A stretch of 64,000 bases of DNA, taken from Streptococcus mitis. GTDB lineage: Bacteria; Bacillota; Bacilli; Lactobacillales; Streptococcaceae. The translations under genes were made by a program, and so were the position numbers. Location of the stretch: assembly GCF_946190065.1 (NCBI RefSeq), contig NZ_CAMHZD010000004.1:62001-126000 (forward strand). Direction: 5' to 3'. The notes below the pieces were generated by a model, which worked only from the letters and a program-made list of their open reading frames with translations, made no database searches and was not told the DNA's origin. Below, one piece after another: positions 17,415 through 26,996 of the stretch (within the stretch, counting starts at the first letter, position 1; each line of letters starts with the position of its first letter).

Positions 17415-19595
17415 TTACAATTCTACTTTAGCAACTGCTGTTTTAGCTGCAAGAGAACCTGTTTGTTCTAATTTAACTGATTTAATTGCATCACCATTTG
17501 TGAAGACAACTACTGTTGAAGTTTCACGTCCTGCTGCACGGATAGCATCCAAGTCAGCTGTAACAAGGAGATCACCTGCTGCAACTTTTTGTCCTTCAGC
17601 AACATGAACTGTAAATGGTTTACCTTCAAGACTTACTGTGTCCAAACCAATGTGAACCAATACTTCAAGACCTGGTTCAGTCACAAGACCAAGAGCATGT
17701 TTTGTTGGGAAGATGCTTGATACAGTACCTGAAACTGGAGATACAATGTTTCCATTTGCAGGTTCAACAGCAAATCCGTCACCCATCATTTTTTGAGCAA
17801 ATACTGGATCTTTTACTTGTTCCAAAGCAACAACTTGACCATCAGCTACTGAGTATACTTCCTCAGTAAGACCTTTATAGTGAACTGTGTTTTGTTGTGC
17901 TTCTGTCATTTGACTTGGAAGAGTTTCAGGAATAACTTCACCTGAATCAAGGATATCTTGGATATCAGATTTCAATACGTCTGCTTTTGGACCGTAGATA
18001 GCTTGAACTCCTTGTCCTTTCATGACAAGACCCATAGCTCCTTCTGCTTTCCATTGTTCTGCATCACCGACTTTGTCAGCGTCTTTTACAGTTACACGAA
18101 GACGAGTCATACATGCGTCTACATCAACGATGTTTGCACGTCCACCAAGAAGGTTGATAATGTTTACAGCTTGAGAACCAGCTGCAACTTTCACTTCGCT
18201 GCTAGCTTCTTCTGAACCTTCAGCAGTTTCGTAGTTTCCGTTACGTCCTGGAGTTGCGTAGTTGAATTTTTGAATCATGAAGTTTGCGATAAAGTACATG
18301 ATTACAGCAAAGAGAACAGTTACCCAAATGAAGTTAATGATATCCATACCGATACCAGCACTGATTGCAATAGGTGTACGAGTCAAGAACTCGATTGAAC
18401 CGAATGAGTGCATACGTAGGTTTACGACGTCAGCCATAGCAAAGGCAGCACCTTGAACAAGTGAGTAAACAAGATACATAGGTGTTGCTACAAACATGAA
18501 CATGTATTCGATTGGTTCAGTAACCCCTGTCAAGAATGTTGCAAGAGCTGTCGCAATCATCATACCTTTGTATTTGTGTTTCTTATCAGCATCAACATTA
18601 CGGTAGATAGCTACAATCACACCCATCAAGATACCGAATGAACCGATCATTTGTCCAACTTTGAAACGAGCTGGGTGAACAGTATCTAACAATTGTTGGT
18701 AATGACTTGCATCTGTACCTTTAAGGTTAACAAGGTCTGTTACCCATGCAAGCCATAGTGGGTCTTGACCAAATACTTGAGTACCTTTAGCTGCACCTGT
18801 CAAAATCTCATAAGTACCACCAAGAGCTGTATAGTTCATTGGGATTGTCAACATGTGGTGAAGACCAAATGGCAAGAGCAAACGTTCCAAAGTACCATAC
18901 AAGAATGGTGCAAGGATTGGAGCAGTTTCTTGTGAGTTAGCAATCCAGATACCAAAGCTATTGATACCTGTTTGAACTACTGGCCAGAATGCAGCAAGTA
19001 GAATTGCAGCGATTGCTGAACGAAGAATAACTACAAATGGTACGAAACGTTTCCCGTTGAAGAATGAAAGTGCATCAGGAAGTTTACGGAAATTGTAGTA
19101 TTTGTTGTAAGCAGTTGCCCCTACAAAACCTGAGATAATCCCTACGAATACACCCATGTTCAAGGCTGGAGCTTCAAGAACACTGATAAAGTAATCAGCA
19201 ACTTTGATTGAACCACCGAATAGAGTAGTTACCATAGCATCTGGATTTTTCAACATATCACCTGATACACCAAAGATTGTACCAGTAATACGGTTAATCA
19301 AGATGAAGGCAAGACCAGCGGCGAAAGCACCACCAGCACGTTCTTTAGCCCAGCTACCTCCAATGGCTAGGGCAAACAAAATGTGAAGGTTACCGATAAC
19401 CCCCCAACCGATTTGCTCAAGAATTCCACCTGTGATTACAAGTGGTGCAAAGGTTGGGTTAATCATCACGATAGACTTACCGATTGAAATCATCAAACCA
19501 GCAGCCGGCATAACGGCGATAACCACCATCAAAGCCTTACCGAATTTTTGCCAAAATTCGAAAGACAAGACATTTTTGAATGTATCTTTCATCAT
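17415..19595 (-). CDS. ptsG: PTS glucose-type transporter, EIICBA fusion
   Basis: A phosphotransferase transporter that imports and phosphorylates glucose (and likely related hexoses). The 726-residue protein has the order EIIC (about 1-430, many membrane helices), EIIB (phospho-Cys in VDVDACMTRLRVTV near residue 505) and EIIA (C-terminal 150, with VSPVSGTVSSIFPTKHALGLV and phospho-His in VLVHIGLDTV). All phosphorylated residues are present. The start ATGATG follows AAAGGAG. The leader carries a long palindromic cre-like operator, so carbon catabolite control is likely. Exact sugar range is inferred from the family. Confidence 0.94.
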   Translation of the reverse strand: MMKDTFKNVLSFEFWQKFGKALMVVIAVMPAAGLMISIGKSIVMINPTFAPLVITGGILEQIGWGVIGNLHILFALAIGGSWAKERAGGAFAAGLAFILINRITGTIFGVSGDMLKNPDAMVTTLFGGSIKVADYFISVLEAPALNMGVFVGIISGFVGATAYNKYYNFRKLPDALSFFNGKRFVPFVVILRSAIAAILLAAFWPVVQTGINSFGIWIANSQETAPILAPFLYGTLERLLLPFGLHHMLTIPMNYTALGGTYEILTGAAKGTQVFGQDPLWLAWVTDLVNLKGTDASHYQQLLDTVHPARFKVGQMIGSFGILMGVIVAIYRNVDADKKHKYKGMMIATALATFLTGVTEPIEYMFMFVATPMYLVYSLVQGAAFAMADVVNLRMHSFGSIEFLTRTPIAISAGIGMDIINFIWVTVLFAVIMYFIANFMIQKFNYATPGRNGNYETAEGSEEASSEVKVAAGSQAVNIINLLGGRANIVDVDACMTRLRVTVKDADKVGDAEQWKAEGAMGLVMKGQGVQAIYGPKADVLKSDIQDILDSGEVIPETLPSQMTEAQQNTVHYKGLTEEVYSVADGQVVALEQVKDPVFAQKMMGDGFAVEPANGNIVSPVSGTVSSIFPTKHALGLVTEPGLEVLVHIGLDTVSLEGKPFTVHVAEGQKVAAGDLLVTADLDAIRAAGRETSTVVVFTNGDAIKSVKLEQTGSLAAKTAVAKVEL

Positions 19596-19620
19596 TCAAA
19601 TCTCCTTTATTTTTATTTAG

Positions 19621-19666
19621 GCAAACGTTTTACGAAAACGTTTGCACTTTCTATAATTCAATTATA
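19621..19666 (-). promoter_or_regulatory. ptsG promoter and palindromic cre-like operator
   Basis: An extended -10 TGGTATAAT (19661-19666) lies upstream. Downstream of the start point are two perfect 11-bp arms, GCAAACGTTTT (19621-19631) and AAAACGTTTGC (19635-19645), around ACG. Each arm contains an AACGTT core like half of a cre site, so the region could hold two overlapping CcpA sites or another LacI-family operator. Confidence 0.65.
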
Positions 19667-19734
19667 CCACTTTAATTTTTTTTGTAAAGGCTTTTATAAA
19701 AAAAAGTAGACTTTTTTCTAAAATTTTTGTAGTA

Positions 19735-19762
19735 AAAAAGGAGATATCAAAATCTCCTCAAA
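19735..19762 (-). terminator. ftsEX terminator
   Basis: Stem GGAGAT (19740-19745) / ATCTCC (19752-19757) followed by TTTTTT on the minus strand. Confidence 0.85.
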
Positions 19763-19779
19763 TATAATTCTATTTTATT

Positions 19780-20706
19780 TTAGATTTTCAGGAATCGGCG
19801 CATTGAAATTCCTGATCCGATTGAACCGATAAAAATTCCAATCACAAATAATAGAGCAATCATAAGTGGACTGAATACCTCTGGTGATATCATTGAAAGG
19901 TTCTGACCAACCAATGACTTATTAACCGATTGGTAAACCATTTTATAGACAATAAATACCAAAACTGATGGAAGGGTTGCTCCAAGCAAACCGATGAAGG
20001 CACCTTCAAGCAAGAAAGGTCCGCGGATATAGCCGTTCTTAGCACCTACTAAACGCATGATTTGAATTTCACGGCTTCGTGAAATAATGGTGATACGAAT
20101 AGTATTAGAAATCAAGAACACCGCAATGAAAATCAATAATCCCGCGATAACTAGTCCCCAGACACGAATAAATGAGGCTAACTTAAACAAGCGTTCTGTA
20201 TTAGCACCACCATCTTGAACTTCTGATACACCTTCAATTTTCTTAGCCTCTTCTGCTACTGTCTTTACATCGCTTGGCGTGTTGGTGTCAACAATATATG
20301 CATCATAGAGAGGATTGGCATCTCCTTCAAAGATTTTCCAGTTGTCCCCCATTGTTTCGGTCAACTTTTCATATTGTTCTTCTTTACTTGAAAAGGTAAC
20401 ACTTTTAACAGTTGACATACCTTTCAAAGCATCGTATACCTTATGGTAGTCATTATTTGTAACAGTTTGACCTTCTTTTTCAATGGTCTCACTATTGTCA
20501 GCTACGTCCTTACGAATATATACCATTACTCGGACATTGTTTTCAATATCTGTAGCGAGTTTAGCCGTATTAAAGATAACAGATGCAAATATTGCAACTA
20601 AAGTCAAAGTAATCATAACCGAACTGACAGCTGCTACTGTCATCCAGCCATTTCGTTTCAAACTTTTTAATGATTCAAATAAATGACGAAAAAATCTACT
20701 AATCAT
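19780..20706 (-). CDS. ftsX: Cell-division ABC transporter permease FtsX
   Basis: FtsX with FtsE signals across the membrane to the peptidoglycan hydrolase PcsB at the septum in streptococci. The chosen start (MISRFFRHLFESL, 20706) gives 308 residues, the usual length, and overlaps the ftsE stop by 8 bp, which suggests coupled translation. The frame stays open 63 bp further but lacks family similarity there. Four membrane helices are visible: one near residue 25-45, then a large extracellular loop of ~130 residues, then three helices at the C-terminus. REIQIMRLVGAKNGYIRGPFLLEG is the FtsX-family cytoplasmic loop. Confidence 0.95.
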   Translation of the reverse strand: MISRFFRHLFESLKSLKRNGWMTVAAVSSVMITLTLVAIFASVIFNTAKLATDIENNVRVMVYIRKDVADNSETIEKEGQTVTNNDYHKVYDALKGMSTVKSVTFSSKEEQYEKLTETMGDNWKIFEGDANPLYDAYIVDTNTPSDVKTVAEEAKKIEGVSEVQDGGANTERLFKLASFIRVWGLVIAGLLIFIAVFLISNTIRITIISRSREIQIMRLVGAKNGYIRGPFLLEGAFIGLLGATLPSVLVFIVYKMVYQSVNKSLVGQNLSMISPEVFSPLMIALLFVIGIFIGSIGSGISMRRFLKI

Positions 20707-21391
20707 CGTATCCATATTCTCCTTTAGCTTCGTCACGAACGACACGGCCATTTTCAATGGCAATGACACGGTGGCGCAAGGTATTTACAATCTGACTGTT
20801 GTGGGTCGCCATCAAGACAGTTGTACCTTGGAGATTGATGCGTTCCAACAAATTCATAATTTCCCATGAATTATCTGGGTCCAAGTTTCCTGTTGGTTCG
20901 TCCGCAATCAATACTTTTGGATTATTTACAATAGCACGCGCTATCGCAATACGCTGTTGTTCTCCCCCCGAAAGTTCATTTGGGAAAGAACGAACCTTAT
21001 GCTTCAATCCAACCAAGTCTAAAACTTCCATAACACGTTTTTTGATATTACGGCGACTTTCTCCAATTACCTCCATTGCATAAGCAATATTTTCATAAAC
21101 GGTTTTCTTTGGTAACAGTTTATAATCTTGGAAGACAACCCCAACACTACGACGTAGGAGAGGAACATCTTTCTTTTTAATTTTAACCAGATTAAAACCA
21201 GCAACAGATAAGCTTCCTTTTTCGATTTTTACTTCGCGATACAAAGAACGAATAAAGGTTGATTTCCCAGCTCCTGAAGGTCCTACGATGTAAACAAATT
21301 CCCCTGGTTGAACGCTTACCGAAACACCACGTAGGGCAGTCGTTCCGTTATCATACTTTTTGACGACATCTCTCATTTCAATAATTGACAT
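20699..21391 (-). CDS. ftsE: Cell-division ATP-binding protein FtsE
   Basis: The 230-residue ATPase partner of FtsX. Walker A GPSGAGKSTF, signature LSGGEQQRIAIARA, Walker B VLIADEPTGNLD and H-loop MATHNSQ are all present. It sits between prfB and ftsX in the conserved streptococcal order prfB-ftsE-ftsX, 17 bp after prfB, so the three are likely one transcript. ATP hydrolysis drives conformational change in FtsX and activation of PcsB; essentiality is known from S. pneumoniae, not from this sequence. Confidence 0.97.
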   Translation of the reverse strand: MSIIEMRDVVKKYDNGTTALRGVSVSVQPGEFVYIVGPSGAGKSTFIRSLYREVKIEKGSLSVAGFNLVKIKKKDVPLLRRSVGVVFQDYKLLPKKTVYENIAYAMEVIGESRRNIKKRVMEVLDLVGLKHKVRSFPNELSGGEQQRIAIARAIVNNPKVLIADEPTGNLDPDNSWEIMNLLERINLQGTTVLMATHNSQIVNTLRHRVIAIENGRVVRDEAKGEYGYDD

Positions 21392-21408
21392 GTGAGTTCC
21401 TTTCTATC

Positions 21409-22504
21409 TTAGCTGATTCTCCACTTGAGATAGGCATCAATAAAACCATCTAGGTCTCCATCCATAACCTTATCTACTTGTGCAACTTCAAAGCTAGTTC
21501 GGTGATCTTTTACCATAGTATATGGCGTAAAAACATATGAACGGATTTGGCTTCCCCATGTGATTTCCTTTTTCTCACCCTTGAGGGAATCAACTTCCGC
21601 TGCTTTCTTTTCTTGCTCCATTTGATAGAGCTTAGCCTGCAACATCTTCATGGCACGATCTCTATTTCCATACTGGGTACGATCGACCGTTGACTGGACA
21701 ACAGTCCCAGTTGGAATGTGTGTTAAACGTACACCTGTTGAAACCTTATTGACGTTTTGTCCACCAGCACCACCTGAACGGAAGGTGTCCATCTTGATAT
21801 CATCTTCACGGATTTCCACTTCAATAGTATCATCCAGCTCAGGCATCACTTCTACAGATGTGAAAGAGGTATGGCGACGTTTAGCAGAGTCAAATGGTGA
21901 AATTCGCACCAAACGGTGTACCCCCATTTCTGACTTGAGAAGACCATAGGCATTAGGTCCTTCAAATGATAAGGTTACTGACTTGATACCAGCTTCATCT
22001 CCTGCTTGGTAATCCAAGACTTCTACTTTAAAGCCTTTAGCATTTCCATAGCGAGTGTACATACGAAGCAACATATCACCCCAGTCTTGAGCCTCTGTAC
22101 CACCGGATCCTGGATGGATTTCCAAGATGGCATTATTATGGTCATAAGGTTCTGACAAGAGAAGGGTCATTTCGTAACTGGTCATCATCTTATCCAGCTC
22201 TGACAACTGTTCAACCAATTCTTCATGCACAGACTCATCTTCAGCTAAAAAGTCCAATAAAATTTCGACTTCATCCTGCAACTCTTCCATTTTGTGGAAA
22301 GTGTTGTAGGTGTTTTTTAATTCATTTAATTCTTGCGACGTTTTTTGGGCCGCGATATTATCGTTCCAAAAATCAGGTTCTGTCATCTTGTTTTCCAAGA
22401 TGGCAATCTCTTCCTCTAAACCTTCGAGGTCAAAGAGACCCCCTGAAAGAAGCTAATTTTTCACGATTGGCGTCAATTTTCTGACGAATTTCTGAAATGT
22501 CCAT
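21409..22504 (-). CDS. prfB: Peptide chain release factor 2, with programmed +1 frameshift
   Basis: RF2 ends translation at UGA and UAA. The frame starting at 22504 (MDISEIRQK) runs 24 codons to an in-frame TGA (22430-22432). Ribosomes must shift +1 at CTT TGA C to enter the long frame [10 protein letters not shown], giving about 364 residues. The internal Shine-Dalgarno-like AGGGGG just before the slip site is present, as in most bacteria. The long frame has SPF ([13 protein letters not shown]) and GGQ ([11 protein letters not shown]) motifs. A gene call starting inside the long frame would miss the first ~35 residues. Low RF2 favours the shift: autoregulation. Confidence 0.97.
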
Positions 22505-22587
22505 AAATACTCCTTTGTTGTATCGTTTTATTATACCATAATCTATCATTTCTTTCCATCTTTTGCTCTAATCCCTTATTGCACGTA

Positions 22588-22610
22588 AAAAGAAGCCTTT
22601 CGGCTTCCCT
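22588..22610 (-). terminator. CBS-protein gene terminator
   Basis: Stem GAAGCC/GGCTTC with a four-base loop followed by TTTTT on the minus strand. Confidence 0.85.
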
Positions 22611-22612
22611 TC

Positions 22613-23269
22613 TTACAAGACTTTTGCTGAAGTACGAGTGATTTCTTCTACTTGAATATTCTCTGATTCAAATTTTTCTTTCAAGGCTGGTAAATCGATT
22701 GATCCATCGATTTGAACTTCGATAATGACCTTACCATCCTTACGCGGAATATTGACTGTATGAGAGATATTCAAATTTTCTTCTACAATCAAAGAAACAA
22801 TTTTTCCAAGAACACCAACTTCATTTTCCGTAACAAAGCGCACACGAATTCCTTCTTCACCGTAACCAGCAATTTCAAGAAAGGCTTGGAAAACGTCACG
22901 GTCCGTAATAACACCATAGACTTGATGGTTATCAACAACAGGAAGAATACCAATCTTGTTTTTCAGCATCAGATAAGTTGCATCTTCTAGACTAGCATAG
23001 CCTGAGACAGTAACAACATCTCGAATCATTACATCTTTTACTTTGGTCTTATTCAGAAGATAGTTCATCTCATAGATAGAAAGACTTGTTGCTTTTGAGG
23101 GGCTAGCTTGCGCAATGGTTCCCTCAGTTACCAAACCAACTAATTGATCATTTTCGATAACAGGCAAGCGGTGCAAACCTTGCTCTCTCATCAAATCTGC
23201 TGCATGAGATACTGTTGTATCTGGACTAATATAAACTACCTTGCGGGTCATAAAATCTTTAACTGCCAT
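22613..23269 (-). CDS. CBS-pair plus ACT domain protein (AcuB-like)
   Basis: A 218-residue cytosolic regulator-type protein. Residues ~1-60 and ~75-130 form a CBS pair (MTRKVVYISPDTTVSHAADLM; MIRDVVTVSGYASLEDATYLML), and residues ~140-215 form an ACT-like domain (GVLGKIVSLIVEENLNISHTVNI). CBS pairs bind adenosine nucleotides and ACT domains bind small ligands such as amino acids. It lies 3' of the livJHMGF branched-chain amino acid transporter operon on the same strand, but a 307-bp gap with a terminator separates them. Its ligand and partner are unknown; acuB is a label of similarity only. Confidence 0.85.
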   Translation of the reverse strand: MAVKDFMTRKVVYISPDTTVSHAADLMREQGLHRLPVIENDQLVGLVTEGTIAQASPSKATSLSIYEMNYLLNKTKVKDVMIRDVVTVSGYASLEDATYLMLKNKIGILPVVDNHQVYGVITDRDVFQAFLEIAGYGEEGIRVRFVTENEVGVLGKIVSLIVEENLNISHTVNIPRKDGKVIIEVQIDGSIDLPALKEKFESENIQVEEITRTSAKVL

Positions 23270-23576
23270 GAGACTTCTCCTTTTCTATTCTTATCCCTAT
23301 TATACAATCTTTTTGTAAATCTATCAAACGCTTACATTTCTTTTTCAAAATTCAGAAAAGTATGAATAAGCTAGCAAAAAGAGCTCTGAAATCGAGCTCT
23401 ATGAATGAAGGTAAGATACCTTTCATTCGATTTTTCAATTATTAGAAATTCATCTTTCAGTGTAGATGTAGATTTGTTTGCAATCTAAATATGTCAACTA
23501 AAAAGGTCCCCCGGACTATTAATGAGGATTACTTCGCAATCTTCATCTGCCGACTAAAACAATCCACTGGATTGTT
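23270..23576 (-). other. livF-CBS gap: hairpins and terminator, no gene
   Basis: No coding frame is supported. A perfect 12-bp hairpin CTAAAACAATCC / GGATTGTTTTAG (about 23553-23579) includes the livF stop codon. Further on are a hairpin with GAATGA arms (23403-23430) and a terminator AGAGCTC (23380-23386) / GAGCTCT (23394-23400) followed by TTTTTG on the minus strand. A cre-like AACGCTTACA lies near 23325. Confidence 0.7.
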
Positions 23577-24287
23577 TTAGCCACCTAGATATGCTTTTCT
23601 GACTTCTTCTGATGAAGCGAGTTCTTTTCCTGTTCCTGATAGGACGATTTTTCCTGTTTCCAGTACATAGCCTCGGTCAGAGATTGCGAGTGCCTTATTG
23701 GCATTTTGTTCAATCAAGAGGACGGTTGTACCTTGTTTCTGGATATCTTGAATGATATCAAAAATTTCTTGGATAAATATTGGAGCAAGTCCCATTGATG
23801 GTTCATCTAAAAGAAGAAGTTTTGGTGTTGACATAAGAGCGCGTCCCATGGCAAGCATTTGTTGTTCCCCTCCTGAAAGAGTGGCTGCATCTTGGTTCTT
23901 TCGTTCTTCAAGACGTGGGAAGCGTGAGAAAACTTTCTTCAAGTTAGCTTGATTTTCTTCACGATTTTTCTTTAAGAAAGCCCCCATTTCAAGATTTTCC
24001 ATCACAGTCAAGCCAGGGAAGACATGGCGTCCTTCTGGAACTTGTGAAAGTCCACCAGCTACGATTTTCTGAGCTGGCATTTTTTGGATTTCTTGACCTA
24101 AAAATTCAATTTTTCCTGAACTTGGTCTAACCAAACCAGACAAGGTACGGAGAATAGTTGTCTTACCTGCACCATTGGCACCGATAAGGGAAACAACTTC
24201 TCCTTCATTAACTTCAAAGCTTACATCACGGACTGCTTGGATCATACCGTAATGCACAGAAAGATTTTCAACTTTTAACATAGACAT
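23577..24287 (-). CDS. livF: Branched-chain amino acid ABC transporter, ATPase LivF
   Basis: One of the two ATPases of the Leu/Ile/Val importer. It has 236 residues with Walker A GANGAGKTT, signature LSGGEQQMLAMGRA and Walker B LLLLDEPSMGLAP. It overlaps the livG stop by one base (TAATG), so translation is coupled. It is the last gene of livJHMGF. The stop codon lies inside a perfect hairpin. Confidence 0.95.
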   Translation of the reverse strand: MSMLKVENLSVHYGMIQAVRDVSFEVNEGEVVSLIGANGAGKTTILRTLSGLVRPSSGKIEFLGQEIQKMPAQKIVAGGLSQVPEGRHVFPGLTVMENLEMGAFLKKNREENQANLKKVFSRFPRLEERKNQDAATLSGGEQQMLAMGRALMSTPKLLLLDEPSMGLAPIFIQEIFDIIQDIQKQGTTVLLIEQNANKALAISDRGYVLETGKIVLSGTGKELASSEEVRKAYLGG

Positions 24288-25051
24288 TAGGCTTCACCTC
24301 CTAGATAAGCTTCGATAACGCGTTTATTGGTCTTAATTTCGTCTGGAGTTCCTTGAGCGATTAAACGACCGTATTCAAGTACATAGATGCGTTCTGTTAC
24401 TTCCATGACCAGATTCATATCGTGTTCAATCAGCATGATCGTAATCTTAAATTCATCTTTGATACGACGAATTAACTCAGTCAATTCCGCTGTTTCCTGT
24501 GGGTTCATACCTGCTGCTGGTTCATCTAAAAAGAGAATTTTAGGTTCCGTAGCAAGGGCACGAACAATTTCCAAACGACGTTGTTGTCCGTAGGCGAGGT
24601 TTTTAGCAAGAGTCTCTGCATCACCATCTAAATCAAAGATTTTCAATAATTCCAAAGCTTTAGCTTTTAATTCTTTTTCACTCTTGTAAAAAGTTGGTAA
24701 GCGTAAGAAACTAGCAAAAACATGTTGTTTGTGATGGTTGCCAAAAGCAATCAAAACATTGTCCAAAACTGTTAAATCTTTAAAGAGACGGATATTTTGG
24801 AAAGTACGTCCAAGTCCCAAAGAAGCAATCTTATAAGGTGCCTTCCCATTCAAAAGGTGACCATCTAGTGTTACTGTTCCCTCACTTGGTTCATAGACAC
24901 CCGTCAAGAGGTTGAAAAGGGTGGTTTTCCCAGCTCCGTTTGGACCGATTAGTCCAACCAATTCCCCTTCGTTCAATTCAAGAGTCACATCTCCAACAGC
25001 TGTTAGACCGCCAAAATGTTTGGTTAACTGTTTTACTTCAAGTAATGCCAT
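24287..25051 (-). CDS. livG: Branched-chain amino acid ABC transporter, ATPase LivG
   Basis: The second ATPase of the transporter, 254 residues: Walker A GPNGAGKTT, signature region LAYGQQRRLEIVRAL (a YGQ variant typical of LivG), Walker B ILFLDEPAAGMNP, and C-terminal extension IKTNKRVIEAYLG common to the HAAT family. It overlaps livM by one base at its start and livF by one base at its end. Confidence 0.95.
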   Translation of the reverse strand: MALLEVKQLTKHFGGLTAVGDVTLELNEGELVGLIGPNGAGKTTLFNLLTGVYEPSEGTVTLDGHLLNGKAPYKIASLGLGRTFQNIRLFKDLTVLDNVLIAFGNHHKQHVFASFLRLPTFYKSEKELKAKALELLKIFDLDGDAETLAKNLAYGQQRRLEIVRALATEPKILFLDEPAAGMNPQETAELTELIRRIKDEFKITIMLIEHDMNLVMEVTERIYVLEYGRLIAQGTPDEIKTNKRVIEAYLGGEA

Positions 25052-26007
25052 TAGTTTTGTTCCTCCTTCTTAGATTTTTTAAAGAAACGTGATAGGCTCA
25101 ATTCCCATGTTCCAAGGAGTCCACCTGGTCTGAAAATCATTACCAATACCAGAGCCAAAGCGTAGATAATCATACGCACGCTAGCAACATCTTGGAGAAG
25201 CATATTCAAAATTCCAAGGACAATAGCTGAAACGATTGCACCTGTAATGGAACCAAGTCCACCAAATACAACAATAATCAAAACATTGATTGAGTTGATG
25301 AAAGTGTAATCTTTCGGTACAACTGAACCGATAAATCCTGCCTGAAGTGACCCTGCAATACTTGCAGTAATGGCACCAAAGACAAAGGCGATGATTTTAA
25401 TTTTAGTCGTATTAACCCCAACTGACTCAGCAGCGATTTCATCCTCACGAACAGAAAGGGTTGAACGACCAATTGGACTACGCAAGAAGTTCAAGGTTGC
25501 AATAGTTGTAATCACGACAAAGAAGTAAACCATTTGCCAAGTTGTAAAGTTAGGAATTCCCAAGATACCTGCCGCACCATTTGTAAGGCTTCCGCCATTG
25601 ATGATAAAGATACGGATAATTTCAGAAACACCTAGAGTCGCTACCGCAAGATAGTCCCCCTTCAAGCGCAAGGTTGGAATTCCGACAAGCAAGGCAACTG
25701 CTCCTGAAAGCAAAGCCCCTACAAGCATAGCTCCAAAGAAGGCACCGTAGGTTGGTGATTTAGAACCAATAATAGCTGCTGCATAGGCACCAATCGCCAT
25801 GAAACCAGCATGACCAAGTGAAAATTGGCCTGAAAAACCAACGATTAAGTTGAGACCAACAGCCAGAATAATATTAATTCCAATTTGTTGTAAAATCTGT
25901 ACATAGAATAGGTTTAGTACTCCAACTGAAACCAATACACTAATCAAGCCATAGCCAGCTAACAAAAGGAGTAACCATAGAATATTAACTTTTAAATTTT
26001 CTTTCAT
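25051..26007 (-). CDS. livM: Branched-chain amino acid ABC transporter, permease LivM
   Basis: A 318-residue inner membrane permease with about 8-10 helices, and the conserved GFSGQFSLGHAGFMAIGAY block and the EAA-like loop (SVREDEIAAESVGVNTTKIK) that contacts LivG/LivF. The C-terminus is short and basic (SRFFKKSKKEEQN). It starts 3 bp after livH. Confidence 0.94.
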   Translation of the reverse strand: MKENLKVNILWLLLLLAGYGLISVLVSVGVLNLFYVQILQQIGINIILAVGLNLIVGFSGQFSLGHAGFMAIGAYAAAIIGSKSPTYGAFFGAMLVGALLSGAVALLVGIPTLRLKGDYLAVATLGVSEIIRIFIINGGSLTNGAAGILGIPNFTTWQMVYFFVVITTIATLNFLRSPIGRSTLSVREDEIAAESVGVNTTKIKIIAFVFGAITASIAGSLQAGFIGSVVPKDYTFINSINVLIIVVFGGLGSITGAIVSAIVLGILNMLLQDVASVRMIIYALALVLVMIFRPGGLLGTWELSLSRFFKKSKKEEQN

Positions 26008-26010
26008 CGT

Positions 26011-26880
26011 TTACACCTTCTCTTTCACATTTTTACCAAGAATACCTGCTGGGCGGACAATCAAGATCAACAACAGGATTCCATAAACAATGGCATCACG
26101 GAAGTCTGACATTCCAAAGGCTGTCGCAAAGGTTTCCAATAGACCAATCACAAAGCCACCAAGAGCCGCACCAGGAATAATTCCGATACCACCAAGTACT
26201 GCGGCAACGAAAGACTTAAGACCTGGAGTAACCCCCATCAAAGGCTCAAGAGAGTTATAATAAAGGGCAATCAGAACACCAGCCGCACCCGCAAGAGCTG
26301 ACCCCAAAGCGAAGGTAAAGCTGATAGTACGGTTTACATTGATCCCCATCAATTGCGCTGCATCGCTATCTACGGATACTGCACGCATGGCTTTCCCCAT
26401 CTTAGTCTTTTGGACAATGACTTGTAACAAAATCATCAAAATCAAGGAAATGGCCAAAATCATTAACTGCACGTTTGTTAGGCTAACTGGTCCCAAATCA
26501 TAGCGAACTGTTTGAATCGCTTGAGGGAAGGCACGGGTATTAGCACCAACCAGATAGACCATCCCATATTCCAATAGGAAAGAAACCCCAATAGCTGTAA
26601 TCAAAACAGCAATACGAGTAGAGTGACGCAAAGGTCGGTAAGCAAGGAACTCAATCACGACACCAAGAATGGCTGTCGCTAACATAGCTACAATAAGAGC
26701 TACAAAGAAATTCATTTGGAAAGAATTAATCAAGAAATAACCGATAAAGGCTCCCATCATATAAATATCACCGTGGGCGAAGTTGATGAGCTTGATAATT
26801 CCGTAAACCATGGTATATCCTAGGGCTAACAGCGCATAAACACTACCTAGAATCAAACCATTTACTAGTTGTTGGAGCAT
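26011..26880 (-). CDS. livH: Branched-chain amino acid ABC transporter, permease LivH
   Basis: The partner permease, 289 residues, with ~8 helices and the LivH signatures GLILGSVYALLALGYTMVYG and INFAHGDIYMMGAF. The ATG at 26880 is preferred to the GTG three codons upstream because GAAAGAG lies 8 nt before it. The cytoplasmic coupling loop VSVDSDAAQLMGINVNR is present. Confidence 0.93.
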   Translation of the reverse strand: MLQQLVNGLILGSVYALLALGYTMVYGIIKLINFAHGDIYMMGAFIGYFLINSFQMNFFVALIVAMLATAILGVVIEFLAYRPLRHSTRIAVLITAIGVSFLLEYGMVYLVGANTRAFPQAIQTVRYDLGPVSLTNVQLMILAISLILMILLQVIVQKTKMGKAMRAVSVDSDAAQLMGINVNRTISFTFALGSALAGAAGVLIALYYNSLEPLMGVTPGLKSFVAAVLGGIGIIPGAALGGFVIGLLETFATAFGMSDFRDAIVYGILLLILIVRPAGILGKNVKEKV

Positions 26881-26996
26881 AAGATTCACTCTTTCTATTT
26901 ATAATTTTGAGGGTTTCCCCTCACTTTTTGATAGGTTCTTAAACACCGAAACAGGGAGTGAGTCAGAGGCTCATTCCCTATTTCAACATTTTTCTA

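Noticed and set aside
22430-22432. prfB as a frameshifted pseudogene
   Set aside because: The TGA lies at the conserved CTT-TGA-C slip site with an internal SD-like AGGGGG, so it is programmed.
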